A DNA stretch of 14,848 nucleotides, taken from Mariprofundus sp. GTDB lineage: Bacteria > Pseudomonadota > Zetaproteobacteria > Mariprofundales > Mariprofundaceae. Of this stretch, positions 1 to 7,052 are shown piece by piece. Location of the stretch: positions 1 through 14,848 of the forward strand of contig JAUZQI010000121.1 of assembly GCA_030951095.1 (NCBI GenBank), written 5' to 3'. Every line of letters begins with the position of its first letter. The stretch's first letter is position 1. The position numbers and the translations under genes are program-made. The notes beneath the pieces were generated by a model. That model saw nothing but the letters and a program-made list of their open reading frames with translations. It was not told where the DNA came from and did no database searches.

Positions 1-361
1 CACGATCCACCGATGTAATCACCACATGTTTTAAACCGATCTGCGCCACGGCTTTGGCCAGATTAACCGCCTCATCGGGGTCAATCGGATCCGGTCGGCC
101 CGTCGCCACATCGCAGAATGCACAGGTGCGTGTACAAACACGTCCGAGAATCATGAAGGTGGCCGACCCCTGTTTCCAGCAGCCACCGATATTCGGACAG
201 GATGCTTCTTCACACACCGTGTTCAGCTTGAGCTTGCGCATCAACTGGACGATATCCTTGTATTCTTTCGACATCGGAGCGCGCACTTTTAGCCAGCCGG
301 GCTTGCCTGCCATCGGCTCACCCTGATTGGATGTCTGAATGGGGATCACTTTACGACTCAT
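1..361 (-). CDS. lipA: Lipoyl synthase LipA, N-terminal part (runs off the left edge)
   Basis: LipA is a radical SAM enzyme that inserts two sulfur atoms into protein-bound octanoyl groups, making the lipoyl cofactor of the 2-oxoacid dehydrogenases and the glycine cleavage system. The visible 120 codons carry both cysteine sets. The auxiliary-cluster motif reads [12 protein letters not shown] (C-x4-C-x5-C), and the radical SAM motif reads CTRTCAFC (CxxxCxxC), followed by [14 protein letters not shown]. The rest of the barrel lies outside the window. The ATG at 361 gives an N-terminus starting MSRKVIPIQ but has no clear Shine-Dalgarno. A second in-frame ATG at 313 ([13 protein letters not shown]) has an AGGG about 7 bases upstream and could be the true start. 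No neighbour on this strand is visible upstream. Confidence 0.95.
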   Translation of the reverse strand, partial: MSRKVIPIQTSNQGEPMAGKPGWLKVRAPMSKEYKDIVQLMRKLKLNTVCEEASCPNIGGCWKQGSATFMILGRVCTRTCAFCDVATGRPDPIDPDEAVNLAKAVAQIGLKHVVITSVDR

Positions 362-677
362 AGCGCCAAAGCTAACGCATCCATCCATTTCGTAAATCCA
401 TCATATTTTATGGACAATTCTGATCTCCTCGTAAAAAGGCCATCCATGGCCTGTTTACTTACGGAAAGCGAAAAGTGTGATTTTCACTTCCTTTACAAAT
501 CAAGCACTTGCAAAGCAGACTCTTGATTTGCACGCCCGTCCATGGGCGCGCTGATGACTTTTTACAAAGTCATCAATTCTCGTTGAGCTGAAAATAAACA
601 GACGTGCTTTTCAGTATGATTATTGGCATGATTCGCGATCGTAAACTGCGTATTTGTGCAGTCTTTGGAGTGATTGA
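362..677. other. Gene-free stretch between lipA and the RRM gene
   Basis: This 316-base divergent intergenic region has no convincing reading frame. Bases 438-575 hold the hairpin cluster described separately. A small inverted repeat, TCCAT/ATGGA, lies at 397-414. Another, CTGAAAA/TTTTCAG, lies at 588-594 and 608-614. A TATGAT hexamer at 615-620 could be a -10 box for the downstream gene, but no -35 box lies at the right distance. Both promoters of this divergent pair should lie here, and I cannot place either with confidence. Confidence 0.6.
438..575. repeat. Cluster of five consecutive hairpins, probable dispersed repeat element
   Basis: Five inverted repeats follow one another almost without gaps. 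(a) GGCCA/TGGCC at 438-451. (b) An imperfect pair, GGAAAGCGAAAA at 463-474 with TTTTCACTTCC at 481-491. (c) A perfect 9-bp pair, CAAATCAAG at 496-504 and CTTGATTTG at 522-530. (d) CGCCC/GGGCG at 533-548 around GTCCAT. (e) A perfect 10-bp pair, TGATGACTTT at 552-561 and AAAGTCATCA at 566-575. So many ordered stems in about 140 bases is unlike ordinary spacer DNA. From memory, similar strings (GATGACTTTTTAC..., GCCCGTCCATGGGCG) recur in intergenic regions of some proteobacteria, especially deltaproteobacteria. I cannot verify this here, and no second copy is present in the window. Confidence 0.6.
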
Positions 678-1130
678 ATGAATTTATCCTGTTTTATGAA
701 ATTGTTTGCTGTGGCTATTGCGGCATCACTTGTCGGTTATTACGCCTTGTCGGCGATTAATCCGATGGGTGTGCCCGCAGCGTCCCTGTTTGCCACAGGC
801 ATTACTTTAGGCACAATCCTTGGCGGTTTACTCGTTGCACTTGCGCCGAAACCCGGTGCATCGGAAACGGTTACAGCCAGCAGTAATATATACGTGGGCA
901 ACCTGCCGTTTAATGCAGGCAACGATGATGTTAAAAATCTGTTTTCCCCATATGGCGAAATTATCGATGTCCGATTGGTGAAAGATCGTCGTAGCAAACG
1001 ATTCAAGGGTTATGGATTTGTGGAAATGTCTGTGGCTGATGCCAAGTCCGCCATTCAGCACCTGGATGGTACCGACTACGCCGGACGTACCCTGCGTGTC
1101 AATGAGGCCAAAAAGAAAGGCGAAGAATAA
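678..1130 (+). CDS. Membrane-anchored RNA recognition motif (RRM) protein
   Basis: This 150-residue protein has two parts. Residues about 8-26 and 33-56 are hydrophobic and look like two transmembrane helices forming a hairpin. Residues 70-145 form an RRM fold with RNP-2 (IYVGNL, 71-76) and RNP-1 (KGYGFVEM, 110-117), then a lysine-rich tail (AKKKGEE). RRM proteins bind single-stranded RNA. With both termini on the same side, the RRM would face the cytoplasm (inference). Free bacterial RRM proteins are usually about 80-100 residues and soluble, so the anchor is the unusual part. GGAG at 667-670 lies 7 bases before the ATG and supports this start; Met7 is an alternative. The gene stands alone and converges with aroG 46 bases downstream. 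The RNA target is unknown. Confidence 0.88.
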   Translation: MNLSCFMKLFAVAIAASLVGYYALSAINPMGVPAASLFATGITLGTILGGLLVALAPKPGASETVTASSNIYVGNLPFNAGNDDVKNLFSPYGEIIDVRLVKDRRSKRFKGYGFVEMSVADAKSAIQHLDGTDYAGRTLRVNEAKKKGEE

Positions 1131-1176
1131 ACATCAGCAGTGGAAAAACAGGCGTGAAGAAGAAATAATTCACCCC

Positions 1177-2244
1177 TCACCCCTGAATTTCCCTGCGCTT
1201 ACGTACGGCTTCAGCAAGTGTATGCAGCAGCTCCTCTGAATCTTCCCAACCCAGACAGGCATCGGTAATACTGATGCCAAATTCCGGTTGCTGACCGGCA
1301 ATAATATCCTGACGCCCCTCATTCAGATGGGATTCAATCATAATACCGGTGATACAACGATTCCCGGCTGCGATCTGGCTCGCCAGATTCTCACCCACTT
1401 GCACCTGACGTTTAAACTGCTTGCGACTGTTGGCATGGCTGCAATCCACCATCAAATGACATGGTAAATCTGAAGCTTCCAATTCAGATACTGCACGAGC
1501 CACACTATCGGCATCAAAATTCGGCTCCTTTCCACCGCGCAAAATAATATGACAATCATCATTGCCGGATGTAGAGAAAATAGCCGATTTTCCCTGCTTG
1601 GTCAGCGACAAAAATACATGCGGATGGCGAGCTGCATGGATAGCATCAACGGCGATCCGAAAACCGCCATCGGTTCCGTTTTTGAAACCAACCGGACATG
1701 ACAGGCCGCTGGCCAACTCCCGGTGGCCCTGTGATTCCGTCGTACGTGCCCCAATAGCACCCCAGCTAACCAGATCAGCGACATATTGCGGTGTAATCAA
1801 ATCGAGAAATTCGGTGCCGGCAGGCACACCCATTTCATTCACATCAAGCAGCAGCTGACGTGCCAACCGGATACCTTTATTGATTTCAAAGCTTTCATCC
1901 AGATTGGGGTCGTTGATCAAACCCTTCCAGCCCACCGTCGTGCGTGGTTTTTCAAAATAAACACGCATCACAAGCAGCAAATCCTGGCCAAGCTCCTCCC
2001 GCATACGCTGAATATGACGTGCATATTCGAGGCCTGCTTCAGGATTATGAATTGAACACGGGCCGATAATAACCAGCAACCGGTCATCTTCGTCCTGCAG
2101 AATTTCATGGATGGCATTACGGGTATCATGGGTGATTCGGGCCGCTGTTTCGCTGATCGGATACTCAGCATGCACCTGTTCCGGTGCTGCGATTTCACTC
2201 ATCCCGCTAATGCGGAGATCGTCGGTAATGTATTTCATTGCCAT
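1177..2244 (-). CDS. aroG: 3-deoxy-7-phosphoheptulonate (DAHP) synthase, AroG type
   Basis: This enzyme condenses phosphoenolpyruvate and erythrose 4-phosphate to DAHP, the first step of the shikimate pathway, in the cytosol. The 355-residue protein aligns along its length with E. coli AroG (350 residues) at an offset of two. The metal ligands are all present: C63 in IGPCSIH, H270 in DCSHANS, E304 in IESHL and D328 in SITDACLGWED. Substrate-binding segments KPRTTVGWKG and GLSCPVGFKNGTDG are intact. In FLSLTK, residue 213 is Ser. As I recall, this matches phenylalanine-sensitive forms, while tyrosine-sensitive ones carry Gly, so Phe inhibition is inferred. AAGGA lies 4 bases before the ATG at 2244; Met3 at 2238 is equally plausible. 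The gene follows trhP with an 83-base gap and may be co-transcribed with it. Confidence 0.96.
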   Translation of the reverse strand: MAMKYITDDLRISGMSEIAAPEQVHAEYPISETAARITHDTRNAIHEILQDEDDRLLVIIGPCSIHNPEAGLEYARHIQRMREELGQDLLLVMRVYFEKPRTTVGWKGLINDPNLDESFEINKGIRLARQLLLDVNEMGVPAGTEFLDLITPQYVADLVSWGAIGARTTESQGHRELASGLSCPVGFKNGTDGGFRIAVDAIHAARHPHVFLSLTKQGKSAIFSTSGNDDCHIILRGGKEPNFDADSVARAVSELEASDLPCHLMVDCSHANSRKQFKRQVQVGENLASQIAAGNRCITGIMIESHLNEGRQDIIAGQQPEFGISITDACLGWEDSEELLHTLAEAVRKRREIQG

Positions 2245-2327
2245 GGTGTCCTTATGCCTTTCTGCCAGTCATTTGCCAGCGTGCTACGCTTGCGGCGGCG
2301 CAGTATCGCAGAAAATAAACAAAACTG

Positions 2328-3689
2328 TTAGCCCTTCAGGTACACCGCCAACAACGCATGTGTGCCCGGTCTGACAGGTACCGGAATTTTGACCTGATGA
2401 CCGCTACCCGGTGCAACCTCCATCGGGTTGCCGTAGCGGGCATCGTTGATGGCATCGATCGTGAATGTGGTATTACCACCCGGATTGACCAGTTCGACCG
2501 AGTCTCCGAGCGCGAATTTGTTTTTCACGATCACTTCGGCCAGTTGTTTCTCTGCATCGTAACCGATCACCTCACCGACAAAGCGCTGCGCATCGAATGT
2601 CGAATTGCCGGTATCATAACTCTGGGTAGCAGAAGATCGTTTTCGAGTATAAAAACCATCGGTGTAGCCACGATTGGCCAATGCATCAAGCTGAAACATC
2701 AGTGATTTATCGAACGGTTTACCGGCCACCGCATCATCAATGGCCTGCCGATAGGTTTGTGTTGTACGTGCCACATAATAATGCGATTTGGTACGCCCTT
2801 CGATTTTCAGCGAATCCACCCCGATCTGCACCAGTTGTTCAACATGCTGAACCGCACGTAAATCTTTCGAATTCATGATATAGGTACCATGCTCATCCTC
2901 GAATACCGGCATCTGATCATCCGGTCGATTCGGTTCGGTCAGCGTATAAACCTGATCGGCCAGCGGATGTCGCTCCACCTGACCCGTTTCTGCAAACGGT
3001 TGCGCATTCATGCCGTCAAGAATCTGATTCGGTACAATCGGAATAATATCACCGGAAATATCCTCAACGGCTTTTTCCATGCCATATTCCCAGCGACAGG
3101 CGTTGGTACAACTACCCTGATTGGCATCACGGTGATTGAAATAACCGGATAACAAACAGCGCCCGGAATAGGCCATGCACAAGGCACCATGCACAAATAC
3201 TTCTAGTTCCATGTCCGGGCACTGCTGCCGAATCTCGGCCACCTCATCAAGCGACAGTTCACGCGATAGAATGATCCGGGAAATACCGACCGACTGCCAG
3301 AATTTCACCGCTGCCCAGTTCATCGTATTGGCCTGCACCGATAGGTGAACCGGCATATCAGGCCAGCGTTCACGCACCATCATGATCAGACCGGGATCGG
3401 CCATAATCAGCGCATCAGGCTGCATATCAATCACCTGCTGCATATGCTCCAGATAACGTTTCAGCTTGTTGTTGTGCGGCAACAGATTGCTGGCAACAAA
3501 AAATTTCCGCCCAAGTGCATGCGCCTCATCAATGCCGGTTTTCAGGTTTTCCAGCTGGAAATCATTGTTGCGCACACGCAGGGAATAGCGTGGCTGACCG
3601 GCATAGACGGCATCGGCACCAAAAGCGAACGCATAACGCATGTTTTTGATGGTGCCGGCTGGCGCCAGTAATTCGATATCGGTTTTCAT
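2328..3689 (-). CDS. trhP: tRNA uridine(34) hydroxylase TrhP (YegQ, peptidase U32 family)
   Basis: TrhP makes 5-hydroxyuridine at wobble position 34 of certain tRNAs, the first step toward cmo5U/mcmo5U. In E. coli this depends on prephenate and on iron-sulfur cluster assembly. The 453-residue length equals that of E. coli YegQ. The N-terminus (ELLAPAGTIKNMRYAFAFGA) and the U32 signature around residues 163-181 (E-x-F-x2-G-A-L-C-x4-G-x-C-x-L-S) are intact. Four cysteines at 171, 178, 194 and 198 form the expected cluster-binding set. The ATG overlaps the stop of the upstream TAXI gene by four bases (ATGA), which suggests translational coupling. aroG lies downstream on the same strand. The old name 'collagenase/peptidase U32' should not be read as proven proteolytic activity. 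Confidence 0.96.
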   Translation of the reverse strand: MKTDIELLAPAGTIKNMRYAFAFGADAVYAGQPRYSLRVRNNDFQLENLKTGIDEAHALGRKFFVASNLLPHNNKLKRYLEHMQQVIDMQPDALIMADPGLIMMVRERWPDMPVHLSVQANTMNWAAVKFWQSVGISRIILSRELSLDEVAEIRQQCPDMELEVFVHGALCMAYSGRCLLSGYFNHRDANQGSCTNACRWEYGMEKAVEDISGDIIPIVPNQILDGMNAQPFAETGQVERHPLADQVYTLTEPNRPDDQMPVFEDEHGTYIMNSKDLRAVQHVEQLVQIGVDSLKIEGRTKSHYYVARTTQTYRQAIDDAVAGKPFDKSLMFQLDALANRGYTDGFYTRKRSSATQSYDTGNSTFDAQRFVGEVIGYDAEKQLAEVIVKNKFALGDSVELVNPGGNTTFTIDAINDARYGNPMEVAPGSGHQVKIPVPVRPGTHALLAVYLKG

Positions 3690-4960
3690 GGTTTACCCTT
3701 TTCGGTTTTTCCCTTCTCAATAAGATCGCGCACCAGCGCCAGGTGCAAACGCAGATCATACAATTCCTGAGCATAGGACAGCGGCACATGAACCTTCCTG
3801 ATTTCCGATTCAATACGATTCAGATCGTCCAGCAATGTTGTGGTATCGCCATCACCCAGCTCCGCATCAATTTGCCCCAGCTCCTCATACCAGCGATAAA
3901 TCCGTGAGCGAATGCGCCAGCGATACAACGGCGGCAATACTTTGAACAACGGTAACAACAGCGCAATAAACGGCAGTAACATGATTTTCAGCCGATCCAT
4001 CAGTGTGGCCGCCCAGAATGGCAGAAAGCGCTGCAAAAACGGCGGCCCGGATTTATAATAATGGTCGGCAGTTTTGCTCAATGCGAATCCTGCATGCCGT
4101 GGCGTGGGAAATGTACCTGCCCTGGAAAACAGGCTGCTACTGGCATGAATGGCAGAACTCGCCTGCATCACAAGACTCTGTAAAGCTGGATGCATGTTTT
4201 CATTCACCATCAGTGTCGCTGTTGCAGCCAGCATCTGCGTATCCCGTGCAGGAATATTCAAAGCAAGATTTAGTGCTCCTTGCGGCAACAATACCGATGT
4301 CAGCGCATCAAACCTGCGCGTGTATGCTTCGGCACGCTCGATATTCAGCATGCGGGCGTCATCACTGGACAACAAGGCCTGCACCGATGCACTGGTTTCC
4401 GCCGACACAATAAACAGGGCATCCAGCCCGCCCTGCATCAATGCGTTTGCAGCCGTTGCTGTTGGCATAGAAGATAGTATCGCCGTACCACCATCAATAC
4501 CGTTGGCTGCCAACAACTGCATGGCCAGTGCCTGCGTGCCGCTGCCTTTCAGGCCGATCGCAATGCGTTTGCCTTTGAGCTCGCGCAGAAAATGTATGTC
4601 CAGTCCGCGACGCAGAAAAACCCACAATGGTTCAACATACATACTGCCGAGTGATTGCATATCTTGTTCGTCTGGGTTGGCAATACCGCTCTGGGCAAAG
4701 GCAATATCAGCTTTCCCGGTTTTCAGTCGCTGAACATTTTCTACCGAGCCAGCTGATTCCAGGATATTGACGGTGATGCCACGCTGCTTGAGATAATCCC
4801 GATAGCGCTCGGCATAAGCATAATAGGCACCACCTTTTTGACCCGCTGTGAATGTCAGTATTGTCGGTGGAGCCGGATCAACAAACTGCCAGGCAATCCC
4901 GAAACCCAGCACAGCCAGGATCATGGCCGGTATATAAATTTTCAGTTTGTCAGTGCTCAT
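3686..4960 (-). CDS. TAXI-family TRAP-type solute-binding protein, anchored at both ends
   Basis: This 424-residue protein belongs to the TAXI group of TRAP-transporter solute receptors. Residues about 8-27 form an N-terminal membrane anchor without an obvious cleavage site. Residues 33-300 form the periplasmic binding fold: FTAGQKGGAYYAYAERY near 37-53, ESAGSVENVQRLKTGKADIAF from 68, and KRIAIGLKGSGTQ near 131-143. A second hydrophobic segment lies at about 324-346. It is followed by a basic patch (RWRIRSRIYRW) and a charged, probably helical C-terminal tail of roughly 70 residues that should be cytoplasmic. No TRAP permease gene is visible nearby, so the ligand and partner are unknown. It may act as a sensor or accessory protein rather than a transporter receptor (inference). 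The start at 4960 has no clear Shine-Dalgarno. The stop overlaps trhP by four bases. Confidence 0.88.
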   Translation of the reverse strand: MSTDKLKIYIPAMILAVLGFGIAWQFVDPAPPTILTFTAGQKGGAYYAYAERYRDYLKQRGITVNILESAGSVENVQRLKTGKADIAFAQSGIANPDEQDMQSLGSMYVEPLWVFLRRGLDIHFLRELKGKRIAIGLKGSGTQALAMQLLAANGIDGGTAILSSMPTATAANALMQGGLDALFIVSAETSASVQALLSSDDARMLNIERAEAYTRRFDALTSVLLPQGALNLALNIPARDTQMLAATATLMVNENMHPALQSLVMQASSAIHASSSLFSRAGTFPTPRHAGFALSKTADHYYKSGPPFLQRFLPFWAATLMDRLKIMLLPFIALLLPLFKVLPPLYRWRIRSRIYRWYEELGQIDAELGDGDTTTLLDDLNRIESEIRKVHVPLSYAQELYDLRLHLALVRDLIEKGKTEKGKP

Positions 4961-5013
4961 AGAGCCGAAGTGTAAAGAAAGTCAGCATAAGTGCATCCAT
5001 GTGCTTATTCAGG

Positions 5014-5044
5014 GCAAACAAAAGCCCGGCAATAGGCCGGGCTT
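5014..5044 (-). terminator. Rho-independent terminator of the OmpA-family lipoprotein gene
   Basis: A perfect 9-bp stem, AAGCCCGGC at 5022-5030 and GCCGGGCTT at 5036-5044, encloses a 5-base loop. Read on the minus strand it is followed by TTTTGTTT, as expected for a terminator. It lies 24 bases past the stop codon at 5069. On the plus strand the stem is followed only by CGATTTTG, so activity that way is doubtful. It insulates the lipoprotein gene from the downstream TAXI-trhP-aroG block. Confidence 0.88.
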
Positions 5045-5068
5045 CGATTTTGCTGATTTGAAAGCTGT

Positions 5069-5749
5069 TTACTGAATATCCTTGTCCGGAATAACTAGCA
5101 TCTCGACGCGGCGATTCAGTTGCATACCTGCTTCCGTTTCGTTGGATGCCCTCGGCTGCATTTCACCACGGCCTTCAGTTACAATTCGGCGAGAATCCAC
5201 CCCGTGATCGGACAGATACCATTTCACTGCCTGCGCCCGCTGTTCGGAAAGACGCTGATTATACTCGGCCGATCCACGACTATCGGTATGACCGGTAATC
5301 TGGATGGTGCTGCGCGGGTAACGATTTAGAATATCTGCCACTTTATCCAGCGTATTGTGAAATGCCGGGGTCAATTGAGCAGAATTATAGGCAAATGATA
5401 TTTCAGAATTCATGGTGATTTTCAGGTTCTCATTTTTCAAACGCTCAACCTCAATCTGATTGGTACGGCGCTCTTCAGCCAGTTGCTGATTAAATTCAGC
5501 TTCCTGCTTGTCCATATAAACGCCGGTACCGGCACCGAGCACGCCGCCGGCAGCTGCACCAACTAATGCGCCGCGCAATGCGCCGCCGGAATGATCGCCC
5601 TGAAAGCCGATAACAGCACCGGCAATTGCACCCAGCGCTGCGCCTGCTGCTGCATTTTCCTTGGTATGCCTGTTCGGATCATTCGGATTACTGGCGCAAG
5701 CAGTCATCACAAGCCCGGTAGCAATGGCAATAAACATAATTCGTTTCAT
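5069..5749 (-). CDS. OmpA-family lipoprotein with glycine-zipper domain (YiaD/Pal-like)
   Basis: This is a predicted outer-membrane lipoprotein that binds peptidoglycan through its C-terminal OmpA domain. The ATG at 5749 is chosen because GGAGGA lies 6 bases upstream. It gives the signal peptide MKRIMFIAIATGLVMTAC with a lipobox-like Cys18 (the -3 residue is Met, slightly atypical). Ala19-Ser20 follow, with no Asp at +2, which favours the outer membrane. Residues 33-77 are a glycine-zipper stretch (GAALGAIAGAVIG, GALVGAAAGGVLGAGTG). Residues about 80-110 look coiled-coil. The OmpA domain (about 113-222) carries TGHTDSRG (D156) and NQRLSEQRA (R171), the diaminopimelate-binding pair. The architecture matches E. 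coli YiaD. Lgt, encoded near the right end, would acylate it. A 243-residue upstream extension in the same frame lacks support. Confidence 0.93.
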   Translation of the reverse strand: MKRIMFIAIATGLVMTACASNPNDPNRHTKENAAAGAALGAIAGAVIGFQGDHSGGALRGALVGAAAGGVLGAGTGVYMDKQEAEFNQQLAEERRTNQIEVERLKNENLKITMNSEISFAYNSAQLTPAFHNTLDKVADILNRYPRSTIQITGHTDSRGSAEYNQRLSEQRAQAVKWYLSDHGVDSRRIVTEGRGEMQPRASNETEAGMQLNRRVEMLVIPDKDIQ

Positions 5750-5879
5750 TTTTCTTCCTCCGTAGCAGTTAAGCGTGAACCATGCATTGCACAGTTTCAA
5801 AATTGTTCAGTCGACAAGCGGCAATCAACCTTAGCGGAATTCTATATGCTGTGCGCAATGTCACCAAGCGGAATTTACG

Positions 5880-5965
5880 CCCCGTTTGTTCCCCGTTTGT
5901 GCCCCGATCGTACGCCATTTACTCCCGATGGTATTCCCTTTGTGCCTGGAAGTGGGCCATGTAGT
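5880..5965 (+). repeat. Short tandem repeats upstream of the hydroxylase gene
   Basis: Two 11-base units (CCCCGTTTGTT, CCCCGTTTGTG) occupy 5880-5901 and are followed by CCCC. They run into three degenerate 21-base units at 5903-5923, 5924-5944 and 5945-5965. In the frame continuous with the downstream gene, these units read PDRTPFT, PDGIPFV and PGSGPCS. The frame is open here, and an ATG at 5858 would include the repeats as an N-terminal extension. A direct repeat AGCGGAATT lies at 5833-5841 and 5867-5875. Function is unknown; the repeats could be regulatory or merely slippage products. Confidence 0.45.
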
Positions 5966-6010
5966 GCGACTATCCTTTTCGGGCAGGCTATTTTCATTCA
6001 TCATTGCTAC

Positions 6011-6838
6011 ATGGATGAGACAAGTATTCGCGTCAGTGTGTTTTTTTCGGTATTACTGATTATGGCTGTCGCCGAAACCGTTGCCCCTCGCCGATCTTTG
6101 AGTATTGGCCGGGCAAGATGGTCGGCCAATTTGAGTATCGTCATCATGGATGTATTAATCGTGCGCCTGCTGCTACCCGGTGGCGCAATTGCTGCCGCAT
6201 TATGGGCCGATACGCACGGTTTAGGTCTGTTCAACTGGCTGACATGGTTAAACAGTGTGGAAATCATCGCAGCAGTGATTCTGCTTGATCTGGTCATTTA
6301 CGGGCAGCATGTATTGTTTCATGCCGTGCCGTTGTTGTGGCGACTGCATATGGTGCATCATGCCGACCGTGATATTGATGTGACCACCGGCCTGCGCTTT
6401 CACCCGATTGAAATCATCCTGTCGATGCTGATCAAGATGATTGTAGTTGTACTGCTTGGCGCTCCAGCGCTGGCCGTTTTTATCTTTGAAATTGTGCTCA
6501 ACGGCATGGCCATGTTTAATCATTCCAATGTTCGCTTGCCGAAAAATCTCGATTACCTACTCAGGCTACTGATAATTACGCCCGATGTGCACCGGGTACA
6601 CCATTCCGTCATCAAAGCAGAAACCAACAGCAATTTCGGTTTTTATTTGTCTATCTGGGATCGTCTGTTTAGCACATACCGCGCGCAGCCAAAACTCGGC
6701 CATACGGATATGACTATTGGTCTGGAACATTTACAATCTGCACCAACCTACAAGCTGGGGTTCATGCTGCGCTTGCCGTTTAGCGGTGAAATCGGCCAGT
6801 ATCCGATGTTCAAAAGCCAAGAGGGTCGACATGAGTGA
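6011..6838 (+). CDS. Sterol desaturase / fatty acid hydroxylase family membrane protein
   Basis: This is a predicted integral-membrane di-iron oxygenase that hydroxylates or desaturates a lipid; the substrate is unknown. The 275-residue protein has several hydrophobic helices (about 9-25, 41-66, 82-98, 136-166). The family histidine clusters are H100-x3-H104 (HVLFH), H113-x2-H116-H117 (HMVHH), H171 in NHSN, and H194-x2-H197-H198 (HRVHH). The ATG at 6011 is chosen because the protein then begins as family members do (MDETSIRVSVFFSVLL). There is no good Shine-Dalgarno, and the frame stays open upstream, with possible starts at 5846 and 5858. The stop overlaps the next gene by 8 bases, so the two are probably translationally coupled. 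Confidence 0.9.
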   Translation: MDETSIRVSVFFSVLLIMAVAETVAPRRSLSIGRARWSANLSIVIMDVLIVRLLLPGGAIAAALWADTHGLGLFNWLTWLNSVEIIAAVILLDLVIYGQHVLFHAVPLLWRLHMVHHADRDIDVTTGLRFHPIEIILSMLIKMIVVVLLGAPALAVFIFEIVLNGMAMFNHSNVRLPKNLDYLLRLLIITPDVHRVHHSVIKAETNSNFGFYLSIWDRLFSTYRAQPKLGHTDMTIGLEHLQSAPTYKLGFMLRLPFSGEIGQYPMFKSQEGRHE

Positions 6839-7049
6839 GTGCAATCTGGATGAAGAGCAGGTCAATCGCTGCGAATGTATTGGTAAAACATTCACGCAAT
6901 TGAAAACATTTGAAAATTTTGAAGCTGCACAAGCAACAACCCGGTGTGGTATCGAATGCGGTGGCTGCGTACCCTATATCAAACTGATGTTCGCCTGTGG
7001 TGAAACCGCTTTCGATATTGATGATCCGCGCCTGGCCGAATACGAATAA
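6831..7049 (+). CDS. Small BFD-like [2Fe-2S]-binding protein
   Basis: This 72-residue protein resembles bacterioferritin-associated ferredoxin-like domains, which use a CxC pair and a later cysteine pair to hold a [2Fe-2S] cluster. Here C14-x-C16 (RCECIGKTF) is followed by C39, C43 and C46 (RCGIECGGC). The spacing differs slightly from canonical CxC-x31-CxxC, so the ligand assignment is inferred. Extra cysteines are C4 and C56. GAGGG at 6821-6825 lies 5 bases before the ATG. The gene starts inside the hydroxylase gene (8-base overlap) and ends 3 bases before the AI-2E gene. This places it in one operon with a membrane oxygenase that would need electrons. Confidence 0.8.
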   Translation: MSECNLDEEQVNRCECIGKTFTQLKTFENFEAAQATTRCGIECGGCVPYIKLMFACGETAFDIDDPRLAEYE

Positions 7050-7052
7050 ATT

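Noticed and set aside
438..575. CRISPR array
   Set aside because: The hairpins differ from one another, and there are no identical direct repeats separated by unique spacers.
438..575. tRNA or known riboswitch
   Set aside because: The stems do not form a cloverleaf, there is no TTCGA/T-loop pattern, and no known riboswitch core was recognised.
1131..1176. Bidirectional terminator between the RRM gene and aroG
   Set aside because: Only a weak imperfect stem around GTGAA/TTCAC (1154-1173) with a long loop and no T run is present.
5591..6010. Full 415-residue version of the hydroxylase
   Set aside because: The first part is antisense to the OmpA-family lipoprotein gene and lacks a ribosome site; family members start near the Met at 6011. 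A shorter extension from 5846 or 5858 is kept as an open question.
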